A DNA stretch of 64,000 bases from Glutinoglossum americanum (Eukaryota; Ascomycota; Geoglossomycetes; Geoglossales; Geoglossaceae), in contig JAGHQL010000052.1 of assembly GCA_020080175.1 (NCBI GenBank), positions 78,776 to 142,775 on the forward strand, in the 5' to 3' direction. A model generated the notes under the pieces. That model searched no databases, was not told the origin of the DNA, and was given only the letters and a program-made list of their open reading frames with translations. The translations under genes and the position numbers were made by a program. Shown in pieces: positions 44,983-57,058 of this stretch; the first letter of the stretch is position 1, and every line of letters begins with the position of its first letter.

Positions 44983-47481
44983 GTAAATAGGCTAGGCAAT
45001 ATATTGAATTAGAACTAACTTCTTAATCAAATGCTTAAGTAGAATGAAGAGCGGAAAGTGTTAGAATTAATTAGTTAAGCATTCTGGAAGTGTCGCGATA
45101 CTTCTATTAGTAATGTGGCGATGGCTTCACCATCGCTGTCACTATCGCCACCCCGCGTGGCATTGCCACACAAGAAGTATATATACAGCACCCGCCCTAG
45201 ATAGCCTCAGAATTAAGCAAGAAATCTACAGTCCATTCTATACACAAGAACTGACTCTATTCTTCCCGCTGCGCGCTCTATAACCAACAGAAAGCAAGCT
45301 GCTTATATAGTAGTTTTGCTGCTCGGAAATAGAGGAATAATGCCGCCGAGTCGGCTTCCCACAGGGCTATGCCTCAGCAATGCCTATGAGGCATTTAGTT
45401 ATCATGACGTAAAGGAATGACCTATGAGAAGGAAAGAAAAGGGTCAGGATCAGGATTAGGATCTGAAGGATTAGGATCCGAAAAGGACCCTTATATCGTT
45501 GATATCACGGTAAGTCCCATGGTAGGCTCCGAGAAGATTCGGCCACTGGCCATATAGCAGAGATGCTACCTTTCAACATATAAGTGGTATAAGGAGCGGC
45601 CTTGTGGTACGCGTCCCACTCACCACCATCAATTCTTTTCGCCAGAACCGCGGTTGGGCGGGTAATTTCTGGTCTCTTCGGTCGATGAAATGGACGGAAT
45701 GTTATTGTAGTGTGTAGACGGCCGCGCTCAGCATGCTAAGGAATTCCCGCTGCCTATTGCCAAGCCAAAGCAGTGCAACAGGAAAAACGAGAGAGGCTGT
45801 GTAAGAAATTAGGGCATTTTTTGAGTTTTATTTTTTAATGAACACCGGCCATATGGGTACCATATGTGACAGATGCCGCACCTCCTTAGGTCTCGCTGTT
45901 TTTAGATGCGGAGCTAAGCGGTAGCCTCGTCGCAGCTTGCATCTCCTTATTGCGATACGGAATTTAATTAAAAGCGGCGATAGGTGATGCTTATCTGGGT
46001 TCCGCTAGTTCTCGATATTACCTGCCACTACTGAATCTATCTATTTGTCTATCTCTACGGTTTACTTCTAATTGCCGATCATTGTCTGCTTCACCTGTCG
46101 CTTTATTGTCTATCGCGCATCAATTTCGTTGTTGCGGCCGCTTAACGGAAGGTGCCATGCGGCAGCATGCATGTTCTCGTTTGGTATGTCACACACCTAG
46201 CCATACTGTATTGCCGATGAGAAGTCTACTCCTACCTAGTCCTACCAGTCTATTCTACCGTCCCAGCTTGTCTTCCTTTTTGTCCCAAAGTGGTGGTGAC
46301 AAAATGAGCAAACTAAAAGCCTCAATGCTCGGGAAAGAAAAGTAGATGATCGCAATGTCCAAGGGATTTACCCTAAAATACCCTACAGTAAGTTAGCAGC
46401 GGACACAATGAATCCGTAACTTTATTGACCTGGCCCCCATGTGTAACGGGACCCTGTTCTTATTTTAAATCCCCTTGATGTGGATGACCAGATCCAACCC
46501 ACGATGTTGCACTACCTGTCCCACGAAGCTTTTGAGAATCCTTCTCACTATTATGTGAGTATAATGTATCTATAAGAAAATAGAGACACTATGGTTAGAA
46601 ACTAGGGAATTTCCAGGCTTATTCTTCTTCAAAATCCTTCCACTTTCTCTTCCTCCTCCCCACCGCCTACTCCCGGAAGCCACTAGCATTCAAAAACACT
46701 CAAAAGTACTAATACCCTACAACTGTCCGGTACATCTAGAGGACTCTTTTTGGGACTCTCTTTGAGAGATGTCGGTGAGTGGGGTGACAGTAGGCCCGCA
46801 ATGAAGACCGCGATTGTGCGTTAACTATGCTGAAGGCCTTGGGGTCCTTGTCGCACCCTCGAATCCTCGAAGCCGCTTCTATTTATCTAGTAAGAATACA
46901 TTTATAAGTCTCTTAAGCAGCAGTTAACGAGGACCCGAAAAACCTAATCTAAAAGGAGATAGAACGAAGATCTTCAGGAATTGCGTACCAGGCCCAAGCG
47001 CATATTTGAGCTTCATTTCTCCTAGCGTTCAAATACTCTCGACCGTCTTTATTCTATGGGCTTACTAGTAATATACTTAACTGGAGGCCTGGTGTGGCAG
47101 GACGACAGGCCTCCCTGGGGGAAACCCATGGCATCATCCATGTAGTAGGCCAAAGGAGAGCCCCTCAGCTTTGTAGGGAGGTTGTGAATTGCACTGCGAT
47201 CAGCTGGGCGAGATGGTTGGGGTGCAAGACTAGTGCTGGTTTAAGTGTGCGGAGAAGATTGGCAAGCCAAGCTCCCTAAAATCATGTGCACTACCCCGCT
47301 CCGAAAATGCCGCCAAGGCTGCATTGCCCCACTCTCCAAGAAAAAATCGCGCAATCTTGTCTTAGAATCCTTCTGAGGGATGGCGACCCTCAATGGCCTG
47401 CCTACCACCGCCTGCAAAAACCTAGGGATATAAGCCTCGATTTTCGGACACAGAGGTGGCGTCCCCGGCAATGAAGCTCGG
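44983..47481. other. Intergenic with possible transposon pieces, no supported gene
   Basis: Apart from the candidate LTR at 45091-45289, only short ORFs without domains (for example 46082-46345 and 47094-47279). Confidence 0.4.
45091..45289 (+). mobile_element. Candidate short solo LTR
   Basis: 199 bp, from TGTCGCGATACTTC to TATAACCAACA (TG...CA ends). It holds a GGCGATGG...CACCATCGC-type palindrome and TATATATACAGC. Flanks GGAAG and GAAAG differ by one G/A, an imperfect 5-bp duplication. No second copy is seen in the window. Confidence 0.4.
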
Positions 47482-47826
47482 ATGAACGCGAAACCGGCGT
47501 CTCTAATTATGGGGAGCTTAGACAAGTTCGTGAGCGCGACACAAGGTGTGCAGAACCCCTTCGAATAGCTAGCGATCCAGCTGACAGTTACAAAGCTTGC
47601 GCAGGAACAACAGAGCGACCTTGAATCACTGCGCGATAGGATTACGGAGTTAACGGACGACTACGATGATGATGTCAATCCTTGCGCCGACACCGTTAGA
47701 TCCACAGAGCAGGAGAAAACGAACAAGGTTGCTACACACGGACTGGAGCTTAGGACTCTCGGGGAGGAGATCCTAGAATCGAGGCGGACTTGGAATATTG
47801 TCTTCTGGGAGGAGTTCCAGAGTTAG
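47482..47826 (+). pseudogene. Coiled-coil ORF with one in-frame TAG
   Basis: The frame from ATG 47482 runs 115 codons to a stop at 47826 with one internal TAG after QNPFE (about 47566). It reads MNAKPASLIMGSLDKF, then QLTVTKLAQEQQSDLESL, RDRITELTDDYDDD and RRTWNIVFWEEFQS. CAG to TAG by one C-to-T change would explain the stop. Predicted helical. Family not recognised; it resembles coiled-coil parts next to fungal STAND genes only in a general way. Confidence 0.4.
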
Positions 47827-48164
47827 TCGATGGTTTGTAGACCGGAGGCGCGAGATAGCCGTCAAGTTTCTTAAGGATGATCACTGGACAGGTGGTATGC
47901 CGAATGCGAGGTAAGAAGACATTGAGTCTTACCCGAGACACTGCCGTTGTTAAGGTTATCGGGATTGCCTCTAACCGCTCGAATGCCTCTCGTACTGCTC
48001 GATCTGATATAGTGGTGGTTCACGGGTTTTTATCCGGCGGTTGTAGAACTTCAGAACATGTTCGCCGTGATGCGGCAGTGTCCCTCTACGACATAAACGG
48101 TATGGGTGGGCTTCGGGGATTTTTCTAGAGTATAGATCTTTCGCTAGTATTCGCAGCTTATATA
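47827..48164. other. Intergenic, no gene seen
   Basis: Left flank of the pogo element; nothing recognised. Confidence 0.4.
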
Positions 48165-49476
48165 ACGTACTCCACAAACGAACGGTCCACACAACCGAAC
48201 GGTCCACTTCTACGAAAGACACGAACCTCCCAACTTTAACACCAATTCTCTCCACAACAAGACATGGCTTCAATTTCATATGAAGCAAGACTTAACCTTG
48301 CCCTCTAAGCTCTTAAAAATGATGAAAATTTAAAGTTACGATCTACAGTAACAACTTACAAAGTTAGTTGTATGACACTTCATTAACAATATAATGGCCG
48401 AACTGCCTAACATGATATCTTGCCCAATTTATGCAAGTTGACAAAACTGAAAGAGGATACAATAGTTCAGTATATAACCAAACTAGTACCATGATTATTT
48501 CCTTCAAAACTATATAATATAGAAGATATGGCCAATTGAATTTTATATATATAAGATATATCAAATATCAGTAAAAACTGGACTTCAAACTTTGTTAAAT
48601 ATTAATCACAACTCCATACATGCTTTTCATGCAAATACGATTATCAGGGAACTAAGTATGAGGATTCAAAAGTTATTAGAGAATAGTTTACATATGTACA
48701 ATATGTAAAAACCAAGTATGATATACTAAATAATAATATCTACAACTTTGACAAAACAAAGTTTATGATGAGAAAAAAAAATATTCAAAATAACTTTACA
48801 GAAGCTGAACCTATACTACATAATCTATAATGAATTCTTTCAAAGTTAGATATATAGTTGCGAACACTAATACTGACATCAATACCGATACTGACTGAAG
48901 TTTCATTAGTTTCATAAATACCGAAGACATCATATAATCTATTAGAAATTAATTCACAATTAAACTTTATTAAGCAACAGATTTCTGATCATTAGAATAG
49001 TTCATCAATACTAATATTTAATACTGTGAATCAATTTGTAAAGGGTATAAAGGTTATAATGTATTGTATAGCTTTATTAGAAACAGAGGTCTCTAATTTC
49101 TGTAAAGCAAATGAAACTTTAAGTAAACGATAAAAGGCAAAAAAAATATTGATACAATATAAATAATCTCTTTTTATATAGGATGTATAAAACCTACTTA
49201 GTCAACAGGCTGTAACAAAGCAGGTAATATAGGAAGTACAGTAAAAGTTAGAAAAAACACGGTATTACTAAATATGTAGAAAGTCAAGTCATAATATACA
49301 AACTTGTCAAGAAGCTTAAAAAACTGATTAAGGCATTCAGAAATCATTTAATTTATTTATTTCTAATGTAAATTAATTAACTTTTAATATAGTAATGTTG
49401 CAATTGAAAATCTTCATTGTTGTCTAGTAAAAAGTGAACTGTTTGATTGTGTGGACTGTTCGTTTATAGAGTACGT
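48165..49476 (+). mobile_element. pogo-type element with 45-bp TIRs, internally deleted and RIP-altered
   Basis: 1312 bp flanked by TA (48163-48164 and 49477-49478). The left end ACGTACTCCACAAACGAAC and the inverted right end ACGTACTCTATAAACGAAC continue as a TIR of about 45 bp; differences are mostly C/T. Inside, the plus strand reads VKTKYDILNNNIYNFDKTKF (pogo NFDETGF box near 48760), then jumps to the C-terminal part (LLETEVSNFCKANETLSKR, LLSQQAVTKQV, HNIQTCQEA). The DDE core between them is missing. Many stops and very high AT content show RIP-like decay. Not autonomous. Confidence 0.85.
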
Positions 49477-50213
49477 TAATACTGGTGAAATTTTTTATAT
49501 TGATTTATATAATATTTTAGTAAAAATTTTTATTCTCTTCTCTTTGACAAGTTTGTTCCCCTATTATCCGTGATGGCCTTCAGGCCTTTCCAGAGTAAGG
49601 GGCTATGATAGAACTATATCAAGACATATCTGGGTAATTCATGATCGTTGCGAGATTGCTCTAGTGCAGTCTTGGTTACAAGTCTGTTAGAGGTGGATTC
49701 ATACGTACCAAATCCTAGGGGACTGTTAACACTGGCATAATGGATTACGAGGTGGACTTGAGAGCTTTAACAAGTTTCGCGTTTTGCACTATGTACCCTC
49801 TCTACCCTGCTCCCTCCGTAGTCGGAAATTAGAAAGCGGGCTCCAGCATTAGATTTTATTAGCTATGATTTAACAATAATGAAACGTCGAGTGCGGGGGT
49901 GCGGCTAGCATCGAGCTGGTAGTGTATTTTCACTGGGACCAGCAGAGAGTGTAGGCGGGAAGAACGTCGAGAGGCTAAAAAGGAGGCTTGCCGTCAACTG
50001 AAGCTTTAGAATCGTATTTCGGCCGAGGGCAGCCGTCACGTGGATCGGCTGGTGGTCTCTCGGAGGATCCCGAAAACTACCAGACAACAGCAAGTCTAGG
50101 CTTACTTTGGGCTATACTGCCTCGGAGCCGCCGCAATCTTCTGTTCTGCCCTCGCTTCTCTATTCGGTTGGCACGAGGGATTATCTTCCCGGTCACTTAC
50201 ACATTCTCTTATT
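49477..50213. promoter_or_regulatory. 5' region of the NB-ARC/TPR gene
   Basis: No gene recognised. It must hold the promoter of the NLR gene at 50214; no specific site is seen. Confidence 0.3.
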
Positions 50214-52946
50214 ATGGCGGAGCTGATCGCCGCAGGCGCTGCAGTTGGACTTGCTTCTAGCTTCATAACTTTCAGCGATGCTGCATGGCGAGTCGTGAAA
50301 CGCATTAAAGAATATGGCGATAGAACTAAAGATGTTCCAGCTGTCATCAAGCACATTAGGGCACAGTTGCCAGTCCTCATTGATAAGATGGCGGAGTTGA
50401 AGGAAGAAAGTGAGGATGGATCGTTGATCATCCTCCCGCAAAGTGCGCTTGCCATGGCTGTGAAGAAGTGCGCAGAGCAGATCAACGATCTGGATGACCT
50501 CACTTTGAAAATGTGTCTGGAGGAAGGGGACACAAAATTCAAAGCACTCCGAAAAACGCTATTTAGTGTCCACTACGAGAGAGAGGTGTCAAAGGCCTGG
50601 GCGGAGCTCGAAGGCTACAAGACTACTTTCATATTACACTTTACAAAGATCAAAGCGCCTGTCGGAAAGCTCGAGAGCCTACAATCAACAAAGCCGATTT
50701 TCATGGTGCCATTCGAAAAAGACTTGAAGTTTGTCGGTCGCAGTGACATCATGACCAAGATTGACCAAAAATTCAGGGTTCAAAGTCGGGTTGCACTGAG
50801 AGGAATTGATGGCGTTGGGTAAGCTCTTCTGGTCATGTCCGTGGTGGCCCTATATTGGTTCAAGTTATTGCTAATCGACCTGATTGAAAGAAAAACCCAA
50901 ATCGCCATTGAGTACTGTTATGGATATAGAGAAAGGCATCCGAACGCCCATGTGTTCTGGGTGCATGCTAGTTCTATCGCGAGGTTTGATCAAGCCTACA
51001 GGGATATCGCACGGAAACTTAACTTGCCTGGATACGGGGACCTCAAAGCCAACACACTCCAGCTAATCTCCGAATGGCTGAGCTGTGAGGATCATGGTAT
51101 GTGGCTCATGGTTTTAGATAATGCAGATGACGAGAGGACTTTCTTCAGCAGCGATCCACAGGTGTCATCACCTGAAACTGAACAACAGGCATCCTTTATC
51201 AGGTACGTTCCTAGGAGCCCGAAAGGCTCTATCATCGTCACGACAAGGAATGCACGTGTTGGCGACGCCTTGGCCGACGGCGAGGAGTCCATCGTGGTTC
51301 TACCTCTAGTAAGGCAAGATGCAGAGCGCTTGCTACAATCCAAATTGCCACAAGGCTATGAGACAGGCAAAGAGAACACAGCTAATCTTCTGGACACCCT
51401 GGGATACCTGCCTCTTGCAATTACTCAGGCAGCCGCTTTCATCAGTGCCAATAGAAGTGATCTGGCAGAGTACATTGAAACCCTTCAAACCAGCGATTCT
51501 GACCTAATTGATCGTCTGAGCCGGCACCACCATGACCCTAGAAGAGATTATGATGTTTCGAGTTCCGTCATACGCACCTGGGCACTATCTTTCAACCAGA
51601 TAAGGAAGCAGGAGCCGCGAGCAGCCCAAATGCTTTCCCTTATGGCTGTTCTGGATCGACACGGGATTCCAAAGTCACTTCTGCGCAGAGAAAATGAGCA
51701 GAGGACTGAATTCACTACTGCCCTTGGAACACTACAAGCTTTCTCTCTAATTGAGGCAGAGAGGGGTGGAGAGGCCTTCGTGATGCATCGACTTGTGCAA
51801 TTGTCTATTCGAAACTGGCTTGAGCTGCAGAGTATGAGGGAAATGTATCAGGAAGAGGCTGTGGAACTGTTGTCGGAAGAGTTTCCAAGTGGCGAGCATG
51901 GCAATTGGAAAATTTGTGAAACTCTATTGTTGCATGCTCAAGTGGTGCTAGGCTACCAATATTCATCTAAGTCTAGCCTGTTGCATCGCGCAACGCTTTC
52001 ATACAATGCAGCTTGGTATGAGTGGCAGCAGGGACGATATGAGACTGCATATAAAAGTTGTGTGGAGGCTCACGATGCACATCAGATCTTACTAGGCGAG
52101 AGTAGCCATGAAACGTTGGCTAGCTTAGAACTACTAGCATTGGTACTGAGCAGCCAGGGCAATTATGAGGCAGCTAGGAAGATGAACCAGCGAGTACTGG
52201 AGTTGAGGGAGAAGGTTCTGGGAAAGGAGCACCCCAACACGCTCGCAAGCATGAGCAACTTGGCATCGGTGTTGGACAGCCAGGGCAAGTACGAGGCGGC
52301 TGAGGAGATGAACCAACGGGCGCTGGAGTTGGAGGAGAACGTGCTGGGAAAGGAGCACCCTGACACGCTCACGAGCATGAGCAACTTGGCATCAGTGCTG
52401 AGCAGCCAGGGCAAGTACGAGGCGGCTGAGGAGATGAACCGGCGAGTACTGGAGTTGAGCGAGAAGGTACTGGGGAAGGAGCACCCCGACACGCTGACGA
52501 GCATGAACAACTTGGCATTGGTGCTCAACAGCCAGGGCAAGTACGAGGCAGCTGAGGAGATGAACCGGCAAGCACTGGAGTTGAGGAAGAAGGTGCTGGG
52601 GAAGGAGCACCCTGACACGCTCACGAGCATGAGCAACTTGGCATTGGTGCTCAACAGCCAGGGCAAGTACGAGGCGGATGAGGAGATGAACCGGCGAGTA
52701 CTGGAGTTGAGCGAGAAGGTACTGGGGAAGGAGCACCCCGACACGCTGACGAGCATGAACAACTTGGCATTGGTGCTCAACAGCCAGGGCAAGTACCAGG
52801 CAGCTGAGGAGATGAACCGGCAAGCACTGGAGTTGAGAGAGAAGGTTCTGGGGAAGGAGCACCCCGACACGCTCGCGAGCATGAGCCTGGCATTGGTGCT
52901 GAGCAGCAAGGGCAAGCACGAGGCAGCCCAGGAGATGAAGAGATAG
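50214..52946 (+). CDS. NB-ARC/TPR NLR (STAND) protein with N-terminal SesA/HeLo-like domain
   Basis: Exons 50214-50818 and 50891-52946 make 887 codons (886 residues). The 72-bp intron (GTAAGC...GAAAG) lies inside the P-loop, giving GIDGVGKTQIAIEY (GKT about 202-204). The N-terminal 150 residues (AELIAAGAAVGLASSF, WRVVKRIKEYGD, QLPVLIDKMAELK) form a helical bundle of the type seen in SesA/HeLo-like cell-death domains. NB-ARC motifs follow: Walker B WLMVLDNADD, GSIIVTTRN, GLPL-like GYLPLAITQAAAF, and MHRLVQLSIRNWL as the MHD-like site. From about 52140 there are six full 42-residue TPRs (KVLGKEHPDTLTSM, NNLALVLNSQ) and a partial seventh, with near-identical DNA. Such proteins are linked to incompatibility and non-self sensing in fungi. 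Reading frame intact. Confidence 0.88.
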
Positions 52947-53514
52947 TATGTGTAGTGCACCCCATCGACCCCACTACCCACTAATATACCTAGGCCCCTC
53001 ATATGTTACTTTCCTTCGCCCCCTTTAGTTCGCGAAGATCCCGGAAGGTGGCAAAAGGGTTCGCTTCAGTTTTGATTATTCCTGCCGTTTCTTCCACAAG
53101 CAATAGTTCTGTCACTACAGCTTCGCGACGCCTTGCTTAGCATAAAACCACATGCAATTCGGGAAGCCCTGGTTAAGAAGTGAAGTTGTCATGGGGCCCA
53201 ACGGTCGACCTTCAGTTGACCTAAGAAAGTAAGGTATTGAAGGGAGAAAAACCCAGGCATCATGCAGAAAATCCACGGCTGATCGGCTGTCCAAATGCTG
53301 CTCGGAATTACGCGGGTTGCAGAACTTCTGCTAGATCGTAAAATCTGCCTACTATTCAGGTAATTAAGATCAAAAAATCGCGCTATGGGGGCGAACCCCT
53401 CGAAATCACATCCTTCCGACACAGCCCTTCTGCGGATTCAAGACCCTCCTACCAACGAAGAGATCTCAGGGTGGGGACAGCTGGCTTGAATCCAAGCACA
53501 CCTCTCTTCAATAC
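52947..53514. other. 3' flank of the NLR gene, no supported gene
   Basis: A 77-codon minus-strand ORF at 53189-53422 has plausible composition but no domain. Confidence 0.4.
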
Positions 53515-53912
53515 TCACTTCAAGAACATGTTGGCGTTCCCTCTTACTGCATAATGACCCCTAGTAAGATAAGTTCTAACTTGGCAGAAACCATGGATGA
53601 GAGATGTGTTTGCCAAAGTGACCGCTGTGCGCAAAATGAGTTGTCTGAGCCGAGGGAGAAAATAACTTGTGTCGATATCATCTGAAATCTCGTCCACCAC
53701 ATCCTCAATATATGACTTCTGTCGGCAGCGCCCGAGAGAGTCATAGAGGCATCCCAATTGGCATTTGGGCAACGAGTTACTTTTCGGATTGCCCAGACCT
53801 CCAGACCAAACATGAGAGATGGCGGTGAACGGTCGGCCAAATCGCCATTCAAGCTAGATCTCGTGGGAATCCTCTCGCTCTCCCTCAAAGAGCCGTATAA
53901 GCGGTACCACAC
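53515..53912 (-). pseudogene. Unrecognised minus-strand reading frames, probably one decayed gene
   Basis: One frame begins near 53912 (MWYRLYGSLRESERI, then [11 protein letters not shown]). After about 53775 a second frame takes over ([20 protein letters not shown], then [18 protein letters not shown]) to a stop at 53515. A GTAACT after AIRK could be a splice donor. No family recognised. Confidence 0.3.
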
Positions 53913-55019
53913 CCTTTGGATAATGGGTATTACTTGACTCTTCGGTCCAGTAAACTCTCAGCTACATCCAGGGGCTTTATGCTCGGTGATATAATCATTC
54001 ATGTCAACGCGGTCAAGTTTAAAGAAAGGTCAAGAGCGGCGCTAAGTAGACCGAAGTAAAGCTATTCCTGCGCCTTCCTTGCGGCCTCGGTGGAGTCGAG
54101 GGAAGACCAGCCGGGCCATGCCGAGTCGCCGACACATGTCATTGTCAGGAACGAGGATAGGTCCGACGCGTCGGAAGTATCGTCGCCAGCACTAATATCT
54201 TTATAGATAAAGGGGATCTCGAGTAGCGCGACACGAAAACATTTGGGGTAGGGAAGGTGGTCTATGCTGGGGGGCCTGTCACGACCGCCAGGAGATGAAA
54301 CGTGCCGACTTCCTCGGGCGCGCCAAGTTGACGCGAGCAGTCGCACAGCCAAGCTGACACGCCGCGAAACGACCAGCACTAGCGAATTAACTTCTTGGGC
54401 GATTGGATCGAGCGCGCTTACTATGTCTTTTCAGGTCCGATAGAAACGAACCCGGAGGGATCTTCGAACAGCAGGATTCAGCGCTAGCCCAGTCCAGATG
54501 GGAACTATCTAAGACCTTATGGCGGATTATTTGAGCCAAGTCCTTCGACCGAGACTCTGCGGCCGGCGCATAGAGGTTTTTGTCGGAGGACGGCCACAAA
54601 GGTTGAGGGAAGAATTGTGTTTATTCCTCCAAGCATAAACGAATGAGAAATTGTGGATGATGTGGGGAAATGAGGGGATTCGACGCTAGTCTCGTTTAAT
54701 CCTCTGCTTGACGGTTCGAGCTTGACAGCTTTATAATATCATCTTTTAACGATTTGTTAAAGTCATAAGTTTATATATCAATCAACGTAATTTATCCCTT
54801 TTAACGGAAATTTTGTAGCTGTGCATGTAACCGGTCAGCGCTGCATCGCGCTGGTCACATGACGCACCAAACAAGATGACGACGACAAGCCAGTGCGATC
54901 AGTACATTCGAGCCGCTGACTACGAGGACTGGGTTTGCATCGTCCTCTCGCTGATGACACAAGATTTTTACGCAGCCTGATCAGTTCGTAAGTTCACTCA
55001 ATATGCAGGAGCCAAGCGA
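53913..55019. other. Intergenic, no supported gene
   Basis: ORFs at 54062-54379 and 54387-54599 (minus) show no domain. Confidence 0.4.
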
Positions 55020-55320
55020 GGATCATCCGTATAAACGAATGAGAAGCCCGTGTAAAACGAGTGCCATGCTAAGAGATACTGGAGGAAGGCCCTTCCATAG
55101 CCTCGCCAAGGCGTATAGTTGATCACTAATGTATACGTATCCACCGGTAAGCAAGCCAGTAGCATGGAGCTGGTGCTCACCTTCCCGTTGTACGCTAAAA
55201 TTGCAGTGCAATATGCATATGCAGGCTCACACCAAAAGCATTCGGACTCTCTCTCCTATAGGCTTCGCTTAGGCATCCCCTCAACAAAATTTAGTTAAAG
55301 CAGCCTGTCCCATGGCCAAA
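55020..55320 (+). repeat. Dispersed repeat R2, copy 1
   Basis: Shares TAGTTGATCACTAATGTATA, then AGCATGGAGCTGGTGCTCAC, then CCCGTTGTACGCTAAAATTG, and a late AGTTAAAGCAG box with 60215-60630. Edges are approximate and there is no ORF. Confidence 0.6.
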
Positions 55321-55852
55321 TACATTAAATACCCTTGAAGCGGCAATATTGTATTAATTACCCAAAACTAATGCCCAGGGTCTTAGGGCACCCCGCTAAG
55401 CACAGGCACCCATTTAACTGGAATTAGTGAGGACCCCGAAGCGGCACCGTCGCTTACCTAAAATCTAATCAAGAGTCTTATTACTATTGGCGCTGCCCTC
55501 TGTAAGTGAACTCGCGAACTTAGAGCTCGTGAGGCGTAGAGAGCGCGCTAGACCTGAGCGGGCAACGCCTGAGCACTGAGCGCGAGCCTTCGCTATTGAG
55601 AGGTTCGGGTGCAAACAACGGCGTATTTCAGACATCCGAGCCTTTTAGGGCAGAGCCCCTGAAGTGCTGGGGAAGAGATGCGCAAGCCCGCCACAAACGG
55701 AAGGTAGAGGTGTTCAGCGCAACGAATATCGCTGATGCAGATAAGATGAATCTAATGACCGGCAGGAATTATATACATGCTGGCGTTGCCCCCGGAGGTG
55801 GCCTCCCGCTCCCCTTCTCCTTCCCGAAAACGCCTTCCTGACAGCAGCCCGT

Positions 55853-57058
55853 CTATGTCTTCGTAAAGCCGAAATCTCGGACCAAGCAAATGGTAATGTC
55901 ATCGTTGTGAGCTCCGCTGACGTCGGGATCACCGTAGCTGAATTGGCCGCAGGTCTTTAAGAAACATCACCCGTCAGCGCTGCATCTCAGGCCCAACGGC
56001 GACCGGGGGTGTGGGGTTATCAGCAGGAGAGGGGGAGGGCATAGAGCGAGAAACAAGAAAAACCCACCGAGGTACAGTCCCCCTGGTTCCCCGAATCCGT
56101 CGCCCCGCAGGCATTGTCGATCTGGACACGAATCCCGCAGCCCTCGATCTTCTGGGTGCAGCTCGTCCTTGCGTCTCCGGATTGCGCGCAGCAGGACTTT
56201 ATCGATGCGAAGCATGCAGATGGGCAGTTTGAGACTCTTGTTCCGGAGGGGCTCGGTGATGGGCCGGGAGGTGGGGGTGGTGGCGGGGCTGGGGCGCCCG
56301 CTTTATAGTAGGGATTGGCGACTACGTCCGTGGTGCTGTCCTTGCAGCATTGGGAGTTGATCTGGCTGCCTGGGGTGCGGGGAGATGCGTTAGTTGGGTG
56401 TTATTATTAAGAGCATACGTGACGTGGGGGATGAGGTGGGTAGCGATGCTTACCGCTTCCATCGTAAAGGCAATTATCCTCGCCAAAGTAAACGTCGCCG
56501 TAACTGGAGGGCCATGATGCTGAAAGTTTGCAGCCAGGAGTCACTTGTTGGCCTGACTTATTGTTGCCATCGAATTTTGCATATAAGGTAGCTTGATTAG
56601 TCGGCCCACTTCCGGAAGCAACGTCTTTTTTTCATCGAATTTAAGTCAGCGGCGCTGATATGCCATACAGAAGGTGGGGTTGAGCGTACTGTAGGCATCC
56701 CCTCCATGGCAACGTGGGCTATCGTTAACCACTATACATCCTTTGTTTACGTTCTATGCATCTTGTTAGTGTCTTGTAGTCGTTGTGTGCGGCGCACTAC
56801 ACTCACAACGTTCGTGCCTCCCTTAGTCGGGATGACGCTGGAAGAGGTGCCGTTGTCCAGACCGACGGCCCAGCCATCCCCACTCACATCGCAGGAGGCG
56901 AAGCTGTCGCTGCAGTCGCATTCGCCGGAAGTGAATTGAGGACAGGAAACAGCGCGCGCCAAAAGCAGCGACGAAGGAACTTTATCTTGCGATATGACAA
57001 ACGACAGACCGAGCTTGAAAAGGCAGGCGGTAACAACGGTGGGGGTAATTGAGCGCAT
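55853..57058 (-). CDS. Secreted cysteine-rich protein with Pro-rich linker
   Basis: Exon 1 starts at 57058 with a hydrophobic leader and a Cys motif (SGECDCSDSFASC). Exons 56624-56454, 56369-56068 and 55954-55853 follow in consistent phase. The end of exon 1 (about 56815-56800, where there are several GT donors) is the one unresolved junction. Introns 2 and 3 are 84 bp (GTAAGC...CCCCAG) and 113 bp (GTGGGT...TTAAAG). The product has a module ATLYAKFDGNNKSGQQV, then GC..SYGDVYFGEDNCLYDG, CCKDST, a Pro-rich linker, and a Cys-rich end (CPSACFASIKSCCAQSGD, IEGCGIRVQIDNACG, TCGQFSYGDPDVSG). Family not recognised; it looks like an extracellular disulfide-rich protein. It is divergent from the secreted gene at 57964. 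Confidence 0.6.

Noticed and set aside
52160-53002. 279-codon minus-strand repeat ORF
   Set aside because: It is the antisense shadow of the TPR array. NB-ARC and TPR motifs lie on the plus strand.
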